The notes: generated by a model from the sequence alone, not told the origin. DNA of 64,000 nt from Serinicoccus kebangsaanensis (GCF_008919445.1 NZ_VSLG01000012.1:1-64000); one strand, 5' to 3'. Shown: positions 23,907 through 32,955, counted from the stretch's first letter. Made by a program: numbers and translations.

Positions 23907-24725
23907 TCAGGCCGGGGTGGCGGGGGAGACCGCGTGGTGGCGGCCGATGGGCAGCACCATGGGCTTGCCGGAGACGGGGTCGGAGACCACCTGGCTGCGC
24001 AGGCCGAAGACCTGCTCGACCGCGTCCGCGGTGAGCACCTCCTCGGGTGTCCCGCTGGCCAGCAGCCGACCGCCGCACATCGCGACGAGGTGGTCGGCAT
24101 ACCGTGCGGCGAGGTTGAGGTCGTGCAGCACCATGACGATCGTGGTGCCGCGGCTGCGGTTCAGGTCGGTCAGCAGGTCGAGCACCTCGATCTGGTGGCA
24201 GATGTCGAGATAGGTCGTGGGCTCGTCGAGGAGCAGGATGTCGGTCTGCTGGGCCAGCGCCATTGCGATCCAGACGCGCTGGCGCTGGCCGCCGGAGAGC
24301 TCGTCCACAGCACGGTCCACCAGGTCCGTGGTGCCGGTGAGCTCCAGCGCCTCCTCGACCGCACGCTCGTCGGCGACGGCCCACCGCGCCAGCATCCGCT
24401 GGTGCGGGCTGCGCCCACGGGCCACCAGGTCGGCGACGGCGATGCCCTCCGGCGCGATCGGGCTCTGCGGCAGCAGCCCCATCGTGCGGGCCACGGCCTT
24501 GGTGGGCTGCGTGTGCACCGCCTTGCCGTCCAGCACGACCTGGCCGCTGCTCGGCGCCAGCAGCCGGGACAACGCCCGCAGCAGGGTCGACTTGCCGCAG
24601 GCGTTGGCGCCCACGATCGTGGTGATGCGGCCCGGAGGGACGGCCAGGTCGAGGCCGTCGACGACCGTGCGGTCGCCGTAGCCGAGGCGGACGTGCTCGG
24701 CGACAAGGGTGTGCGAGTCGGTCAC
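23907..24725 (-). CDS. Siderophore ABC importer, ATPase subunit (FecE/FepC-like)
   Basis: A 272-residue ABC ATPase with Walker A GANACGKST, signature LSGGQRQR, Walker B ILLLDEPTTYLD and the H-loop VLHDLN. The TYLDICHQIEVL stretch is typical of iron-siderophore importers. Its GTG overlaps the stop of the upstream permease. It is the last gene of the four-gene import operon read from the iron box at 27878. Confidence 0.9.
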   Translation of the reverse strand: MTDSHTLVAEHVRLGYGDRTVVDGLDLAVPPGRITTIVGANACGKSTLLRALSRLLAPSSGQVVLDGKAVHTQPTKAVARTMGLLPQSPIAPEGIAVADLVARGRSPHQRMLARWAVADERAVEEALELTGTTDLVDRAVDELSGGQRQRVWIAMALAQQTDILLLDEPTTYLDICHQIEVLDLLTDLNRSRGTTIVMVLHDLNLAARYADHLVAMCGGRLLASGTPEEVLTADAVEQVFGLRSQVVSDPVSGKPMVLPIGRHHAVSPATPA

Positions 24726-25771
24726 AGCGAACCTCCGGCGCGGTTGGTGCGGATGAGCAGGTAGACGAGGTAGGGCGCCCCGAGCACCCCGGTGATGACA
24801 CCGACGGGGTAGCGGGTGCCGAAGAGGTGCTGCCCGGCGAGGTCCGCGGCGAGCACGAGCAGCGAGCCGGTCAGGGCGGCGGGCACCATGAGGGAACCCC
24901 CTGCCCCGACGATGCGCGCCGCGATGGGGCCGGCGAGGAAGGCGACGAAGGCGATGGGGCCGGCCGCGGCCGTCGCGAAGGCGATGAGCGCGACGGCGGC
25001 CACGATGACCGTCAGCCTCGTGCGCTCGACCCTCACGCCGAGCGCGCTGGCGGTGTCGTCACCGTGCTGCAGCAGCTCCAGCTGGCGCGCCTGCCCCAGC
25101 AGGGCGGGCATGAGCACGACCGCGGCGAGCACGAGGGGGAGCACGACCCCCCAGGTGGCGCCGTTGAGACTTCCGGTGAGCCAGCGCATCGCGACCTGCA
25201 GGTCCCAGGCCGCGGCGCGCACGATGACATAGGCCACGACCGAGTCCAGCATGGCCGCGATGCCGATGCCGATGAGGATCAGCCTGGTGCCGAGGACCCC
25301 GTCGCGGTAGGCGAGCAGGTAGATGACGAGGGCCGTCGCGAGCGCTGCCACGATCGCCAGCCCCGACACCAGGGCCTCGTCCACCCGGAGCACGACGATG
25401 CCGACGACGGCGGCCGCGCTGGCCCCGGCGCTGATCCCGATGATGTCGGGCGAGGCCAGCGGGTTGCGCAGCATGGTCTGGAAGGTGACGCCGGCCATCC
25501 CGAGCGCGGCACCGGCGACCAGGCCCAGCACGGCGCGCGGCAGGCGGAGCGTGCCCACCGTGAAGGATGCCCCGGGCACCTCCTGCCCGAGGATCACGCG
25601 CCACACCTCGCCCGGGCCGTAGAACGTCTGCCCCACCATGAGACTGACCGCGAACAGCGCGAGCACGAGCAGCCCCAGGACCGCTGCGGCGCGACGACGG
25701 CTCGCGGCACGGCGCCGACGGCCGAGGCGCAGCGCGGACGGGGCGGGGCGGGTCGTGGGGGAGGCGCTCAC
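24722..25771 (-). CDS. Siderophore ABC importer, FecCD-type permease 2
   Basis: A 349-residue permease with about nine or ten helices and the family segments GAALGMAGVTFQTMLRNPLASPDIIGI and GPIAFVAFLAGPIAARIVG. The GTG at 25771 overlaps the stop of permease 1 (GTGA). An Arg-rich N-terminal stretch of about 40 residues precedes helix 1. It probably forms a heterodimer with permease 1. Confidence 0.9.
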   Translation of the reverse strand: MSASPTTRPAPSALRLGRRRRAASRRRAAAVLGLLVLALFAVSLMVGQTFYGPGEVWRVILGQEVPGASFTVGTLRLPRAVLGLVAGAALGMAGVTFQTMLRNPLASPDIIGISAGASAAAVVGIVVLRVDEALVSGLAIVAALATALVIYLLAYRDGVLGTRLILIGIGIAAMLDSVVAYVIVRAAAWDLQVAMRWLTGSLNGATWGVVLPLVLAAVVLMPALLGQARQLELLQHGDDTASALGVRVERTRLTVIVAAVALIAFATAAAGPIAFVAFLAGPIAARIVGAGGSLMVPAALTGSLLVLAADLAGQHLFGTRYPVGVITGVLGAPYLVYLLIRTNRAGGSL

Positions 25772-26826
25772 AGTGCCCTCGCCCGCATCCGGCGCACGAT
25801 GACGATGAAGACCGGAGCCCCGATGAGGGCGGTGATGATGCCCACGTCGACCTCCGAGGGGCGCGCCACCACCCGGCCCACCACGTCGGCCAGGGTCAGC
25901 AGGACCGCCCCGACCACCATCGACAGCGGCAGCAGCCACCGGTGGTCGGTGCCGACGACGAGGCGGCAGGCGTGCGGCACGACCAGTCCCACGAAGGCGA
26001 TGGGCCCGGCCACCGCGGTCGCGGCACCGCACAAGGTCACCGCGCCCACGGCGGCGACCCCGCGGGTCAGCGCCACGCGCTCGCCCAGCCCCGCGGCCAG
26101 GTCGTCGCCGAGGGCCAGCGAGTTCAGGCCGCGGGCCACGGCGATCGACATGAGCGTCCCCACCAGGAGGAACGGCAGGGCGGTGAGGATCTTCTCCGGG
26201 GTGGCCCCACCCACGCCCCCGATCTGCCAGAAGCGGAAGGAGTCCATGACCTGGATCCGGGGCAGCAGGATGGCGCTGACCAGCGAGGAGAAGGCGGCCG
26301 ACATGGCCGCACCGGCCAGGGCGAGCTTGAGCGGGGTGGCGCCGCCCCGGCCCATCGAGCCGACGGCGTAGACGATCGCGGCCGCCAGCGCCGCCCCCAC
26401 GATCGCCACCCAGATGTAGCCCCCGGGTGTGCTGAGACCGAAGAAGGCGATGCCCATCACCACCGCCAACGAGGCACCGGAGGTCACGCCCAGGATGCCC
26501 GGGTCGGCGAGCGGGTTGCGGGTCACCCCCTGCATCACGGCACCGGCGAGGCCGAGCGCGGCGCCGACCAGCATGGCGAGGAAGGTGCGGGGGATGCGCT
26601 GCGCGACGGCGGCCTGGGAGATGTTGTCCTGGGCACCGCCGAGCGCGGCGACGAGATCGGCATACCCGATCTCGCGGGCACCGAAGGTGACCGACAGGAT
26701 GCCGGCGAGCACCAGGGCGCCGAGCGCCACGAGCATGGTCGTGGCGCGGTAGGTCACCGTGCCCTTCCGCCGCCGTGCACCGGGTGCAGCGGCGGCGGAA
26801 GGAGCTCGGGTGAGGGTATCCGTCAC
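25768..26826 (-). CDS. Siderophore ABC importer, FecCD-type permease 1
   Basis: A 352-residue FecCD permease paralogous to its neighbour, with GAALGLAGAVMQGVTRNPLADPGILGV and GPIAFVGLVVPHACRLVVG as key segments. The GTG at 26826 overlaps the stop of the binding-protein gene, so all four import genes are translationally coupled. Confidence 0.9.
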   Translation of the reverse strand: MTDTLTRAPSAAAAPGARRRKGTVTYRATTMLVALGALVLAGILSVTFGAREIGYADLVAALGGAQDNISQAAVAQRIPRTFLAMLVGAALGLAGAVMQGVTRNPLADPGILGVTSGASLAVVMGIAFFGLSTPGGYIWVAIVGAALAAAIVYAVGSMGRGGATPLKLALAGAAMSAAFSSLVSAILLPRIQVMDSFRFWQIGGVGGATPEKILTALPFLLVGTLMSIAVARGLNSLALGDDLAAGLGERVALTRGVAAVGAVTLCGAATAVAGPIAFVGLVVPHACRLVVGTDHRWLLPLSMVVGAVLLTLADVVGRVVARPSEVDVGIITALIGAPVFIVIVRRMRARAL

Positions 26827-27860
26827 CGGCTCTTCTCGGCGGCGGCCTGCACCAGGTCGAGGAAGTCGGTCAGGCCCCACTCGAGCGCGAGCGGCGAGGG
26901 GTTGGCGGCGGCGGCGAGCGGCGTGTCGTTCTCCAGCATGACGACGGCGCCGTCCTCCACCGCGGGGATGGCCGACACCAGCGGGTTGTCCTGCAGCTGC
27001 GACAGCAGGCTGTCGTCGCCGTAGGTCACCAGCACGTCGACGTCCGCCAGCAGGTCGGCGTTCTCCGCGCTGACCGTCTCGTAGAAGGCCTCGCTCTCCG
27101 CGGAGCGCTCGCTGACCAGCTCCGGCGTGGTCATGCCCAGCTCCTCGAAGAACAGCGCCCTCGGGTCGTGGGTGGTGTAGAAGCCCACCTGGCTCAGGTC
27201 GTCGGTGCTGTGCGAGCTGAACATCGCGCTCTTGCCCTCCAGCGCCGGGTAGTCGGCGACGGTGTCCGCGACGTAGCCCTCCAGCTCGGTGACGAGGGCG
27301 TCACCCTCCTCCGCGAGGCCCAGGGCCTGGCTGTTGAGCTCGACCATCTGCTGCCAGGTGGTGCCCCACGCCAGCTCGGGGTAGGCGACGACCGGCGCGA
27401 TCTGGCTCAGCGTGTCGTACTCTTCCTGGGTCAGGCCGGAGTAGGCGGCGAGGATGACGTCGGGCTCGGTGTCGGCCACCGCCTCGAAGTCGATGCCGTC
27501 CGTCTCGTCGAAGAGCACCGGGGTCTCGGCGTCCATCTCGGTCAGGGCGTCCTCGACCCAGGGCAGCACGCCGTCCTTGTCGTCGTCGCCCCACGTGGCC
27601 TCGCTCATGCCCACGGGCACGACGCCCAGGGCCAGCGGCACCTCGTGGTTGGCCCAGGCGACGCTGGCGACGCGCTCCGGCTGCTCCTCGATGGTGGTCT
27701 CGCCGAAGGCGTGCTCGATGGTGACCGGGAAGTCGCCCGAGCTGGCGTCCTGCTCGGAGTCCGTCGAGCCTTCGCCGGCTGAGCCGCTGCCGCCGCAGGC
27801 GCTCAGGGCCAGGGCCGCGGTGAGGGAAGCAGCGGTCCCCAGGGCGCGAAGCGTGTGCAT
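26823..27860 (-). CDS. Iron-siderophore binding lipoprotein (FecB/BtuF-like)
   Basis: A 345-residue binding protein. The signal peptide ends in the lipobox LALSAC, an acidic linker follows, and the PBP fold begins near FPVTIEHAFGETTIEEQPERVASV, the standard opening of siderophore-binding proteins. AAGGAG lies six bases before the ATG. The iron box 18 bases upstream of the start implies repression when iron is plentiful. The siderophore is unknown. Confidence 0.9.
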   Translation of the reverse strand: MHTLRALGTAASLTAALALSACGGSGSAGEGSTDSEQDASSGDFPVTIEHAFGETTIEEQPERVASVAWANHEVPLALGVVPVGMSEATWGDDDKDGVLPWVEDALTEMDAETPVLFDETDGIDFEAVADTEPDVILAAYSGLTQEEYDTLSQIAPVVAYPELAWGTTWQQMVELNSQALGLAEEGDALVTELEGYVADTVADYPALEGKSAMFSSHSTDDLSQVGFYTTHDPRALFFEELGMTTPELVSERSAESEAFYETVSAENADLLADVDVLVTYGDDSLLSQLQDNPLVSAIPAVEDGAVVMLENDTPLAAAANPSPLALEWGLTDFLDLVQAAAEKSR

Positions 27861-27877
27861 GATGCTCCTTAGTAGAG

Positions 27878-27896
27878 TTAGGTAAGGCGTGCCTAA
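27878..27896. promoter_or_regulatory. DmdR/IdeR-type iron box
   Basis: TTAGGTAAGGCGTGCCTAA is a 19-base near-palindrome very close to the published IdeR/DmdR consensus TTAGGTTAGGCTAACCTAA. It lies between the divergent import operon and the reductase gene. TATCCT at 27901-27906 could be the -10 of the reductase gene, with the box over its -35, so one site could control both directions. Confidence 0.85.
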
Positions 27897-27983
27897 TGTA
27901 TATCCTGTCGGGTCGTGTGTCCGAATGCCCCGTCCTCGGCACCCGCCCGTGCACCAGACCACCGCGAGGAGCAACGTTCGATC

Positions 27984-28814
27984 ATGGCCAAGAGCAACGT
28001 CCAGGCGACCCGGCGCAAGCCCACCGACGCCCGCCCGCTGCGCCTGCAGGTGCGCGGCGCCCACCGCCCGACCCCGACCTTCGCCCGGATCACGCTGGGA
28101 GGACCGGAGCTCGCCGAGTTCGGCCCGATGGGTGACGACCAGTGGTTCCGCCTCTTCCTGCCCACCGGCGGGGTCGAGTCGCTGCGCCACGTGCCGGACA
28201 AGCTGACCACCGCGTCGTATGCCCGCTTCCTGCTGGTGCCCGCGGCGCAGCGGCCGGTCATCCGCAACTACACGGTCCGCGCCTACCGCGCCGAGGGTGC
28301 CGACGGCCCGGAGATCGACGTCGACTTCGTCGTCCACGGCAGCGAGGAGGCCGGGGACGCCGGCCCGGCCTCGCTCTGGGCACAGAGCTGCGCCGAGGGT
28401 GACGAGGTCGCGATCATCGACGAGGGGGCGATCTACAACGCCCCGACCGGCTGCTCGCTGCTGCTGGCCGCGGACGAGTCCGCCCTGCCGGCGGTCGCCG
28501 GCATCCTGCGCGACGCGCCCCGCGACGTGACCGGCACCGCCGTGATCGAGGTGCCCGACGCCGAGGACCGACAGGTGCTGGACGAGCCCGTCGGGGTCGA
28601 GGTGCGCTGGGTGGTGCGCGAGTCCGGAGCCTGTCCGGGTGCGGCGGCCCTGGAGGCGATGACGTCGGTGCCGGTGCCCGACGGTGAGGTGTATGCCTGG
28701 GTCGCCGGGGAGTCCGACCTCGCCACGGGCCTACGGCGGCACTGGGTGAGGCAGGGGGTCGCGAAGAAGCAGATCAGCTTCTGCGGCTACTGGAAGGCGG
28801 ACGCCGGCCACTGA
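27984..28814 (+). CDS. Siderophore-interacting protein (ferric-siderophore reductase)
   Basis: A 276-residue flavoprotein of the ViuB/SIP family, which releases iron from imported siderophores. The FAD-binding RxYTVR-type motif is RNYTVRAYR, preceded by the beta barrel (TFARITLGGPELAEF) and followed by the C-terminal NAD(P)H domain ending in KKQISFCGYWK. The ATG at 27984 has GAGGAG about 11 bases upstream. It probably works with the importer read in the other direction. Confidence 0.9.
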   Translation: MAKSNVQATRRKPTDARPLRLQVRGAHRPTPTFARITLGGPELAEFGPMGDDQWFRLFLPTGGVESLRHVPDKLTTASYARFLLVPAAQRPVIRNYTVRAYRAEGADGPEIDVDFVVHGSEEAGDAGPASLWAQSCAEGDEVAIIDEGAIYNAPTGCSLLLAADESALPAVAGILRDAPRDVTGTAVIEVPDAEDRQVLDEPVGVEVRWVVRESGACPGAAALEAMTSVPVPDGEVYAWVAGESDLATGLRRHWVRQGVAKKQISFCGYWKADAGH

Positions 28815-28865
28815 GCCGGGGTCGTCGACCTCGTCCGCGCCGCCCGCCCGAACGGATCCCGCGGG

Positions 28866-30143
28866 TCAGAGGATGAACCGGAAGAGCGGGCTGTCCGGCT
28901 GGATCGGCTCGATCTGCATCGAGGAGCTGTCCATCCGGTGCAGCAACGGCTGCAGGTCCTCGCGCGCGCCGAGCTCGATGCCGACCAGCGCCGGACCGGT
29001 CTCGCGGTTGTTCCGCTTGACGTACTCGAACAGCGCGATGTCGTCGTCCGGCCCGAGCACCTCGTTGAGGAACTGGCGCAGCATGCCCGGCTCCTGCGGG
29101 AAGTCGACGAGGAAGTAGTGCTTGAGACCCTCGTGGATGAGCGAGCGCTCCATCACCTCGGGGTAGCGCAGCAGGTCGTTGTTGCCGCCGGAGACGACCA
29201 CCACCACGGTGAGCCCGGAGAGGTCGCCGAGCGCGTCGAGGGCCGCGGCCGCGAGAGCACCCGCGGGCTCGGCGATGATCCCGTCGCTCTGGTAGAGCCG
29301 GATCATCTCGGTGCAGATCCGACCCTCGGGCACGGCCACCAGCTCAGGGGTATGCCGTCGCACCACGCCGAAGGTGTGGGCACCGACCTTCTGCACCGCG
29401 GCGCCGTCGACGAAGCGGTCGATCTCCTCCAGCGCGACCGGCTCGCCGGCGTGCGTGGCGGCCATCATGCTGGCCGCGCCCGCGGGCTCCGCCCCCACGA
29501 CCCGCACCTGGGGGCAGTGCTCGCCGAACCAGGTCAGGCAGCCCGCGAGCAGCCCCCCGCCCCCGCACGGCACGACCACCACGTCGGGTGGCCCGGGAAG
29601 GTCCTCGCTGATCTCGCGTGCGATGGTGCCCTGGCCGGCGATGGTGTCCGGGTGGTCGAAGGCCGGCACCAGGGTGGCGCCGGTCCGCTCGACGTCGGCC
29701 AGCGCGGCCGCGGCGGCCTCGTCGTAGGTCCGGCCCTGCACCACGACCTCGACCCAGTCCCCACCGATGGTGGCGACGCGGTCGCGCTTCTGCCGCGGGG
29801 TGTTGGCGGGCAGGTAGATCCGCGCGTTCACCCCCAGCGTCGCGCAGGCATACGCGACACCCTGGGCATGGTTGCCGGCGCTCGCGCAGACCACCCCGGC
29901 CCAGATCTGCTCGCTGTCCAGCTGGGCGATGAGGTTGGCGGCGCCGCGACCCTTGTAGGAGCGCACCGGCTGCTGGTCCTCCCGCTTGAGCCAGACCCGT
30001 GCCCCGGTCTGCTCCGACAGGCGGGTGCTGCGCTCCAGAGGGGTGCGCCGGACCCGGCCGGCGATCCGCTCCGCCGCCGCGTCGATGTCGGACGCGGTGG
30101 GCGCGGCCGGTGAGGACGTCGTAGGGGAGTGGGCCGATGACAT
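28866..30143 (-). CDS. ilvA: Threonine ammonia-lyase
   Basis: A 425-residue PLP enzyme that converts threonine to 2-oxobutanoate, the first step towards isoleucine. The Schiff-base lysine is in SYKGRGA, the phosphate-binding loop is PCGGGGLLAG and ASAGNHAQG is conserved. A single ACT-like domain (about 335-425, from LKHYFLVDFPQEPG) suggests allosteric control, shorter than the double domain of E. coli IlvA. The ATG is probably leaderless, with TAGGAT six bases upstream. Confidence 0.9.
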   Translation of the reverse strand: MSSAHSPTTSSPAAPTASDIDAAAERIAGRVRRTPLERSTRLSEQTGARVWLKREDQQPVRSYKGRGAANLIAQLDSEQIWAGVVCASAGNHAQGVAYACATLGVNARIYLPANTPRQKRDRVATIGGDWVEVVVQGRTYDEAAAAALADVERTGATLVPAFDHPDTIAGQGTIAREISEDLPGPPDVVVVPCGGGGLLAGCLTWFGEHCPQVRVVGAEPAGAASMMAATHAGEPVALEEIDRFVDGAAVQKVGAHTFGVVRRHTPELVAVPEGRICTEMIRLYQSDGIIAEPAGALAAAALDALGDLSGLTVVVVVSGGNNDLLRYPEVMERSLIHEGLKHYFLVDFPQEPGMLRQFLNEVLGPDDDIALFEYVKRNNRETGPALVGIELGAREDLQPLLHRMDSSSMQIEPIQPDSPLFRFIL

Positions 30144-30149
30144 GGGTCG

Positions 30150-30155
30150 ATCCTA
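30150..30155 (-). promoter_or_regulatory. -10 element of a leaderless transcript (ilvA)
   Basis: TAGGAT on the minus strand, six bases before the ATG at 30143. Confidence 0.45.
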
Positions 30156-30199
30156 CGTCTGCGGCACGCCCGACTTGACGCAGCGTCAGCCAGTCCGGC

Positions 30200-31219
30200 T
30201 CAGCCGAACATGATGGCGGCTTCGTCCCACTGGTCGCGTGGGACCGTCTTGATCTCGCTGGTCGCCTCGCTGAGCTTGACGTTGACGATGTCCATGCCCT
30301 GCAGGGCGACCATCGTGCCCCACTTCTTGGCGCTGACGGAGTCGATCGCCGCCGTGCCGAAACGGGTGGCGAGGACGCGGTCGTAGGAGCTCGGCACACC
30401 GCCGCGCTGCAGGTGACCCAGCGTGGTGTTGCGGGTCTCGATGCCGGTGCGCTCCTCGACCATCCGGGTCACCGTCTCCCCGATGCCGCCGAGGAGCGGG
30501 CGGCCGAAGCCGTCCACGCGGTCGCTCGCGACCTGGTCCGCGCCGGCGAGGGTGAAGCCCTCCGCGACCACGATGGTCGGCGCGCGCCCGCGGTCCATGG
30601 CGTTCTGCACCCACTGGCACAGCTGCTCGGGAGCCACCGGCACCTCCGGGATGAGGATGGCGTGCGCGCCGCTGGCGATCCCGGCGTGCAGGGCGATCCA
30701 GCCGACGTGCCGCCCCATGACCTCGACCACCATGCACCGCGAGTGGGCCTCCCCGGTCGTGCGCAGCCGGTCGATGGACTCGGTCGCGATCGAGACGGCC
30801 GTGTCGAAGCCGAAGGTCCGGTCGGTGGCCGACAGGTCGTTGTCGATCGTCTTCGGCACCCCCACCACGTTGATGCCCTCGTCGTCGAACATCCGGGCCA
30901 CGGTGAGCGTGCCCTCGCCGCCGATGGCGACCAGCGCGTCGATCTCGTGCTTGTCCATGACCTCCTTGACCCGGTCGATGCCGCCGGTCCGGATCGGGCT
31001 GACCCGTGAGGTGCCCAGGATGGTGCCGCCGACCTTGGACAACCCCCGCACCTTCTTGCGCGGGAGGGGCACGATGTCGTCCTCGACCAACCCCCGGAAG
31101 CCGTCCTTGATGCCGACGAACTCGTGCTCGTAGATCCGGTCGCCCTTGAGCACGACGCCGCGGATGACGGCGTTGAGTCCGGGGCAGTCTCCGCCCGAGG
31201 TGAGCAGGCCGATCTTCAT
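30200..31219 (-). CDS. pfkA: 6-phosphofructokinase, group III
   Basis: A 339-residue phosphofructokinase. The opening MKIGLLTSGGDCPGLNAVIR, the phosphoryl-donor loop GGEGTLTVA and the catalytic PKTIDND motif are clear. Gly in GGEG points to ATP as donor, while Lys in PKTIDND is the residue of pyrophosphate-type enzymes. This mix is known in actinobacterial group III PFKs. AAGGAC precedes the ATG. The leader carries an 11-bp stem-loop. Confidence 0.92.
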   Translation of the reverse strand: MKIGLLTSGGDCPGLNAVIRGVVLKGDRIYEHEFVGIKDGFRGLVEDDIVPLPRKKVRGLSKVGGTILGTSRVSPIRTGGIDRVKEVMDKHEIDALVAIGGEGTLTVARMFDDEGINVVGVPKTIDNDLSATDRTFGFDTAVSIATESIDRLRTTGEAHSRCMVVEVMGRHVGWIALHAGIASGAHAILIPEVPVAPEQLCQWVQNAMDRGRAPTIVVAEGFTLAGADQVASDRVDGFGRPLLGGIGETVTRMVEERTGIETRNTTLGHLQRGGVPSSYDRVLATRFGTAAIDSVSAKKWGTMVALQGMDIVNVKLSEATSEIKTVPRDQWDEAAIMFG

Positions 31220-31251
31220 GAAGTGTCCTTCGCAGGGCTGACAACGACACT

Positions 31252-31283
31252 GCGCCGGTCACCCAGGGGGCAGTGACCGGCGC
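31252..31283 (-). promoter_or_regulatory. Perfect 11-bp stem-loop in the pfkA leader
   Basis: GCGCCGGTCAC at 31252-31262 and its exact complement at 31273-31283 enclose a ten-base loop. The -10-like TACCCT at 31302-31297 (minus strand) would place the stem inside a leader of about 70 bases, ending 32 bases before the pfkA start. Both flanking genes point away, so it is not a normal terminator. An operator or a regulatory RNA structure is more likely. Confidence 0.5.
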
Positions 31284-31296
31284 CGATGCGAGACCC

Positions 31297-31302
31297 AGGG
31301 TA
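31297..31302 (-). promoter_or_regulatory. Candidate pfkA -10 element
   Basis: TACCCT on the minus strand. No good -35 is seen at the usual distance. The palindrome TGACGTCA directly abuts it upstream. Confidence 0.35.
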
Positions 31303-31382
31303 TGACGTCACCTCACCGCGGTGCCAGTCACGGCGGGCCACGGTGGGTCGCGGGGTGAGCGACGGGCAGCCCCGCGCTGTGG

Positions 31383-31388
31383 CATCCT
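31383..31388 (+). promoter_or_regulatory. -10 element of a leaderless transcript (bioY)
   Basis: CATCCT, seven bases before the bioY ATG, with no ribosome site. Confidence 0.35.
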
Positions 31389-31395
31389 GTGCGCC

Positions 31396-32004
31396 ATGTC
31401 GACCGCCGCAGCGACCCCGTCCCGCGTAGCCCCCGTCCTCGCCGATCGCCTCGTGCCCCGGCGTGGCGTCCTCACCGATGTCGGCCTGGTCGCCGGCGGG
31501 GTCGTCGTGGTCTCGCTGCTCGCGCTGGTGCAGTTCCGCATCGGACCGGTGCCGATCACCGGGCAGACCCTGGGCGTCATCCTCGTGGGCTCGGCCCTGG
31601 GTATGCGTCGGGGCGCCGCGGCGCTGACCACCTACCTGCTCGCCGGCCTGGCCGGGGCGCCGGTCTTCGCCGGCGGGGGTGGGCCGGCCTACGTGATGCA
31701 GCCGTCGTTCGGCTACATCATCGGCTTCGTCGCCGCAGCGGCGATCGCGGGGTGGGCGGCCGAGCGGGCGTGGGACCGGCACGTGGGCCTGGCGATGGTC
31801 GGCTTCCTGCTCGCCACCGCGGCGCCCTTCGTCGTGGGGGTGCCCTGGCTGGCGGCCGTGCTGCAGACGGCCGACCCGGCCACCGTCGCGGCGGCGGGGA
31901 TCATCCCCTTCATCGTCCCGGGCGTCATCAAGGCCGGCATCGCTGCCGCGGTCTTCCCGCTGGTGTGGGCGCTGGTGCGACGCCTCGAAGCCGACCGCCG
32001 CTGA
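31396..32004 (+). CDS. bioY: BioY, biotin-specific S component of an ECF transporter
   Basis: A 202-residue membrane protein with about six helices. The family segments are GPVPITGQTLGVILVGSALGMRRGAAALTTYLLAGLAGAPVFAGG and PSFGYIIGF. It binds biotin and normally docks to shared EcfA/EcfT energisers, which are not in the window. I see no BioQ-like palindrome at its start. Confidence 0.9.
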   Translation: MSTAAATPSRVAPVLADRLVPRRGVLTDVGLVAGGVVVVSLLALVQFRIGPVPITGQTLGVILVGSALGMRRGAAALTTYLLAGLAGAPVFAGGGGPAYVMQPSFGYIIGFVAAAAIAGWAAERAWDRHVGLAMVGFLLATAAPFVVGVPWLAAVLQTADPATVAAAGIIPFIVPGVIKAGIAAAVFPLVWALVRRLEADRR

Positions 32005-32018
32005 CCGGGGGCAGCCGC

Positions 32019-32942
32019 TCAGCCGTCCTCGGCCTCCTCGAGCCTGGTGCGCGCGGCATCCCTCGCCTCGCGCGCCCGGGCCAGCGCGGCGTCCGCCTGG
32101 TCGGCCGCGTCCTTGGCCCCGGCGGCAGCGGCCCTCGCCTGCTCGGCGTGCCGCTCCGCCTGGGCCAGCAGCCGACGGGCCTGCTCCACCCCTGAGCCGG
32201 CCACGGTGACCTTGTCCTCGGCGCTCTCGAGCTCCCCGGCCGCGACCTTGCGGCGGTCCCGCGCGGCCGTCACCTCGCCCTCCGCCGCCTCCAGCGCCGC
32301 CCGCAGCCCCTCGACGTCATCGGCCGGTGGGTCATCCGGGCTCGTCCCCTGGTCCGGGCCGGTCGGGCCCTCGACCGCCCCGCCCGGAGCCGCACCCCCG
32401 TCGATCCGGGTGAGCACGACGCCCGTGCTCGTGCGGGCCACCGCGTCCGCCACGTCCACCTCGCCGAAGCCGCTGTAGGACAGGCACCGGGTCAGGGCGC
32501 CGCTGAGCACGACCTCGGTGGCGTCGGCGTCGGCGAGCGCGGCCACGGCGGTGTCCCGGACCTCGCCCTCCACGGCGGAGGTCAGGGGGGCGCCCGCGTG
32601 GGTCCGCACCGCGGCCACCCAGGCCGCGAGCAGCGCGTCCCGGTCGGCGCGGAGCCCGGCCAGGCTCGCCGCGTCCATGGCGGACTGCGCGTGCCGCAGC
32701 CGGGCGCCGACGTCGCGCAGCGCTCCGGCCACGGGGTCGTCGGCGCGGACGAGGCTGTTGACGGCCGCGGCGGAGACGCTGGGCTTGCGCAATGCCCCGA
32801 CCTCGGTGGCGACCTCCTTGCGCCCCTCGGACCGCAGCCGGGCGACCCACTCCTTGCGGGTGGCGACGAAGTCCGCCGGGGCGACGGCATACACCGCGGA
32901 GACGGCGGCGCGCAGCGCCTCGTCGTCAGCCTGCTCCGCCAT
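32019..32942 (-). CDS. Uncharacterised protein with a C-terminal coiled coil
   Basis: A 307-residue soluble protein. The N-terminal 150 residues are helical, with YAVAPADFVATRKEWVARLRSEGRKEVA and LRKPSVSAAAVNSLVR, a pattern I associate with an actinobacterial protein family of unknown function. From about residue 205 an Ala/Glu/Arg-rich coiled coil runs to the end. The ATG is set by TAGCCT seven bases upstream (leaderless). No function can be assigned. Confidence 0.7.
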   Translation of the reverse strand: MAEQADDEALRAAVSAVYAVAPADFVATRKEWVARLRSEGRKEVATEVGALRKPSVSAAAVNSLVRADDPVAGALRDVGARLRHAQSAMDAASLAGLRADRDALLAAWVAAVRTHAGAPLTSAVEGEVRDTAVAALADADATEVVLSGALTRCLSYSGFGEVDVADAVARTSTGVVLTRIDGGAAPGGAVEGPTGPDQGTSPDDPPADDVEGLRAALEAAEGEVTAARDRRKVAAGELESAEDKVTVAGSGVEQARRLLAQAERHAEQARAAAAGAKDAADQADAALARAREARDAARTRLEEAEDG

Positions 32943-32949
32943 GGACCCC

Positions 32950-32955
32950 AGGCTA
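32950..32955 (-). promoter_or_regulatory. -10 element of a leaderless transcript (coiled-coil protein)
   Basis: TAGCCT on the minus strand, seven bases before the ATG at 32942. Confidence 0.45.

Noticed and set aside
30200-31219. A pyrophosphate-dependent phosphofructokinase
   Set aside because: The donor loop is GGEG rather than GGDD/GGED, so ATP use is more likely despite Lys in PKTIDND.
31220-31395. A biotin repressor (BioQ-type) site before bioY
   Set aside because: The inverted repeat there does not resemble a known biotin operator and lies on the pfkA side of the region.
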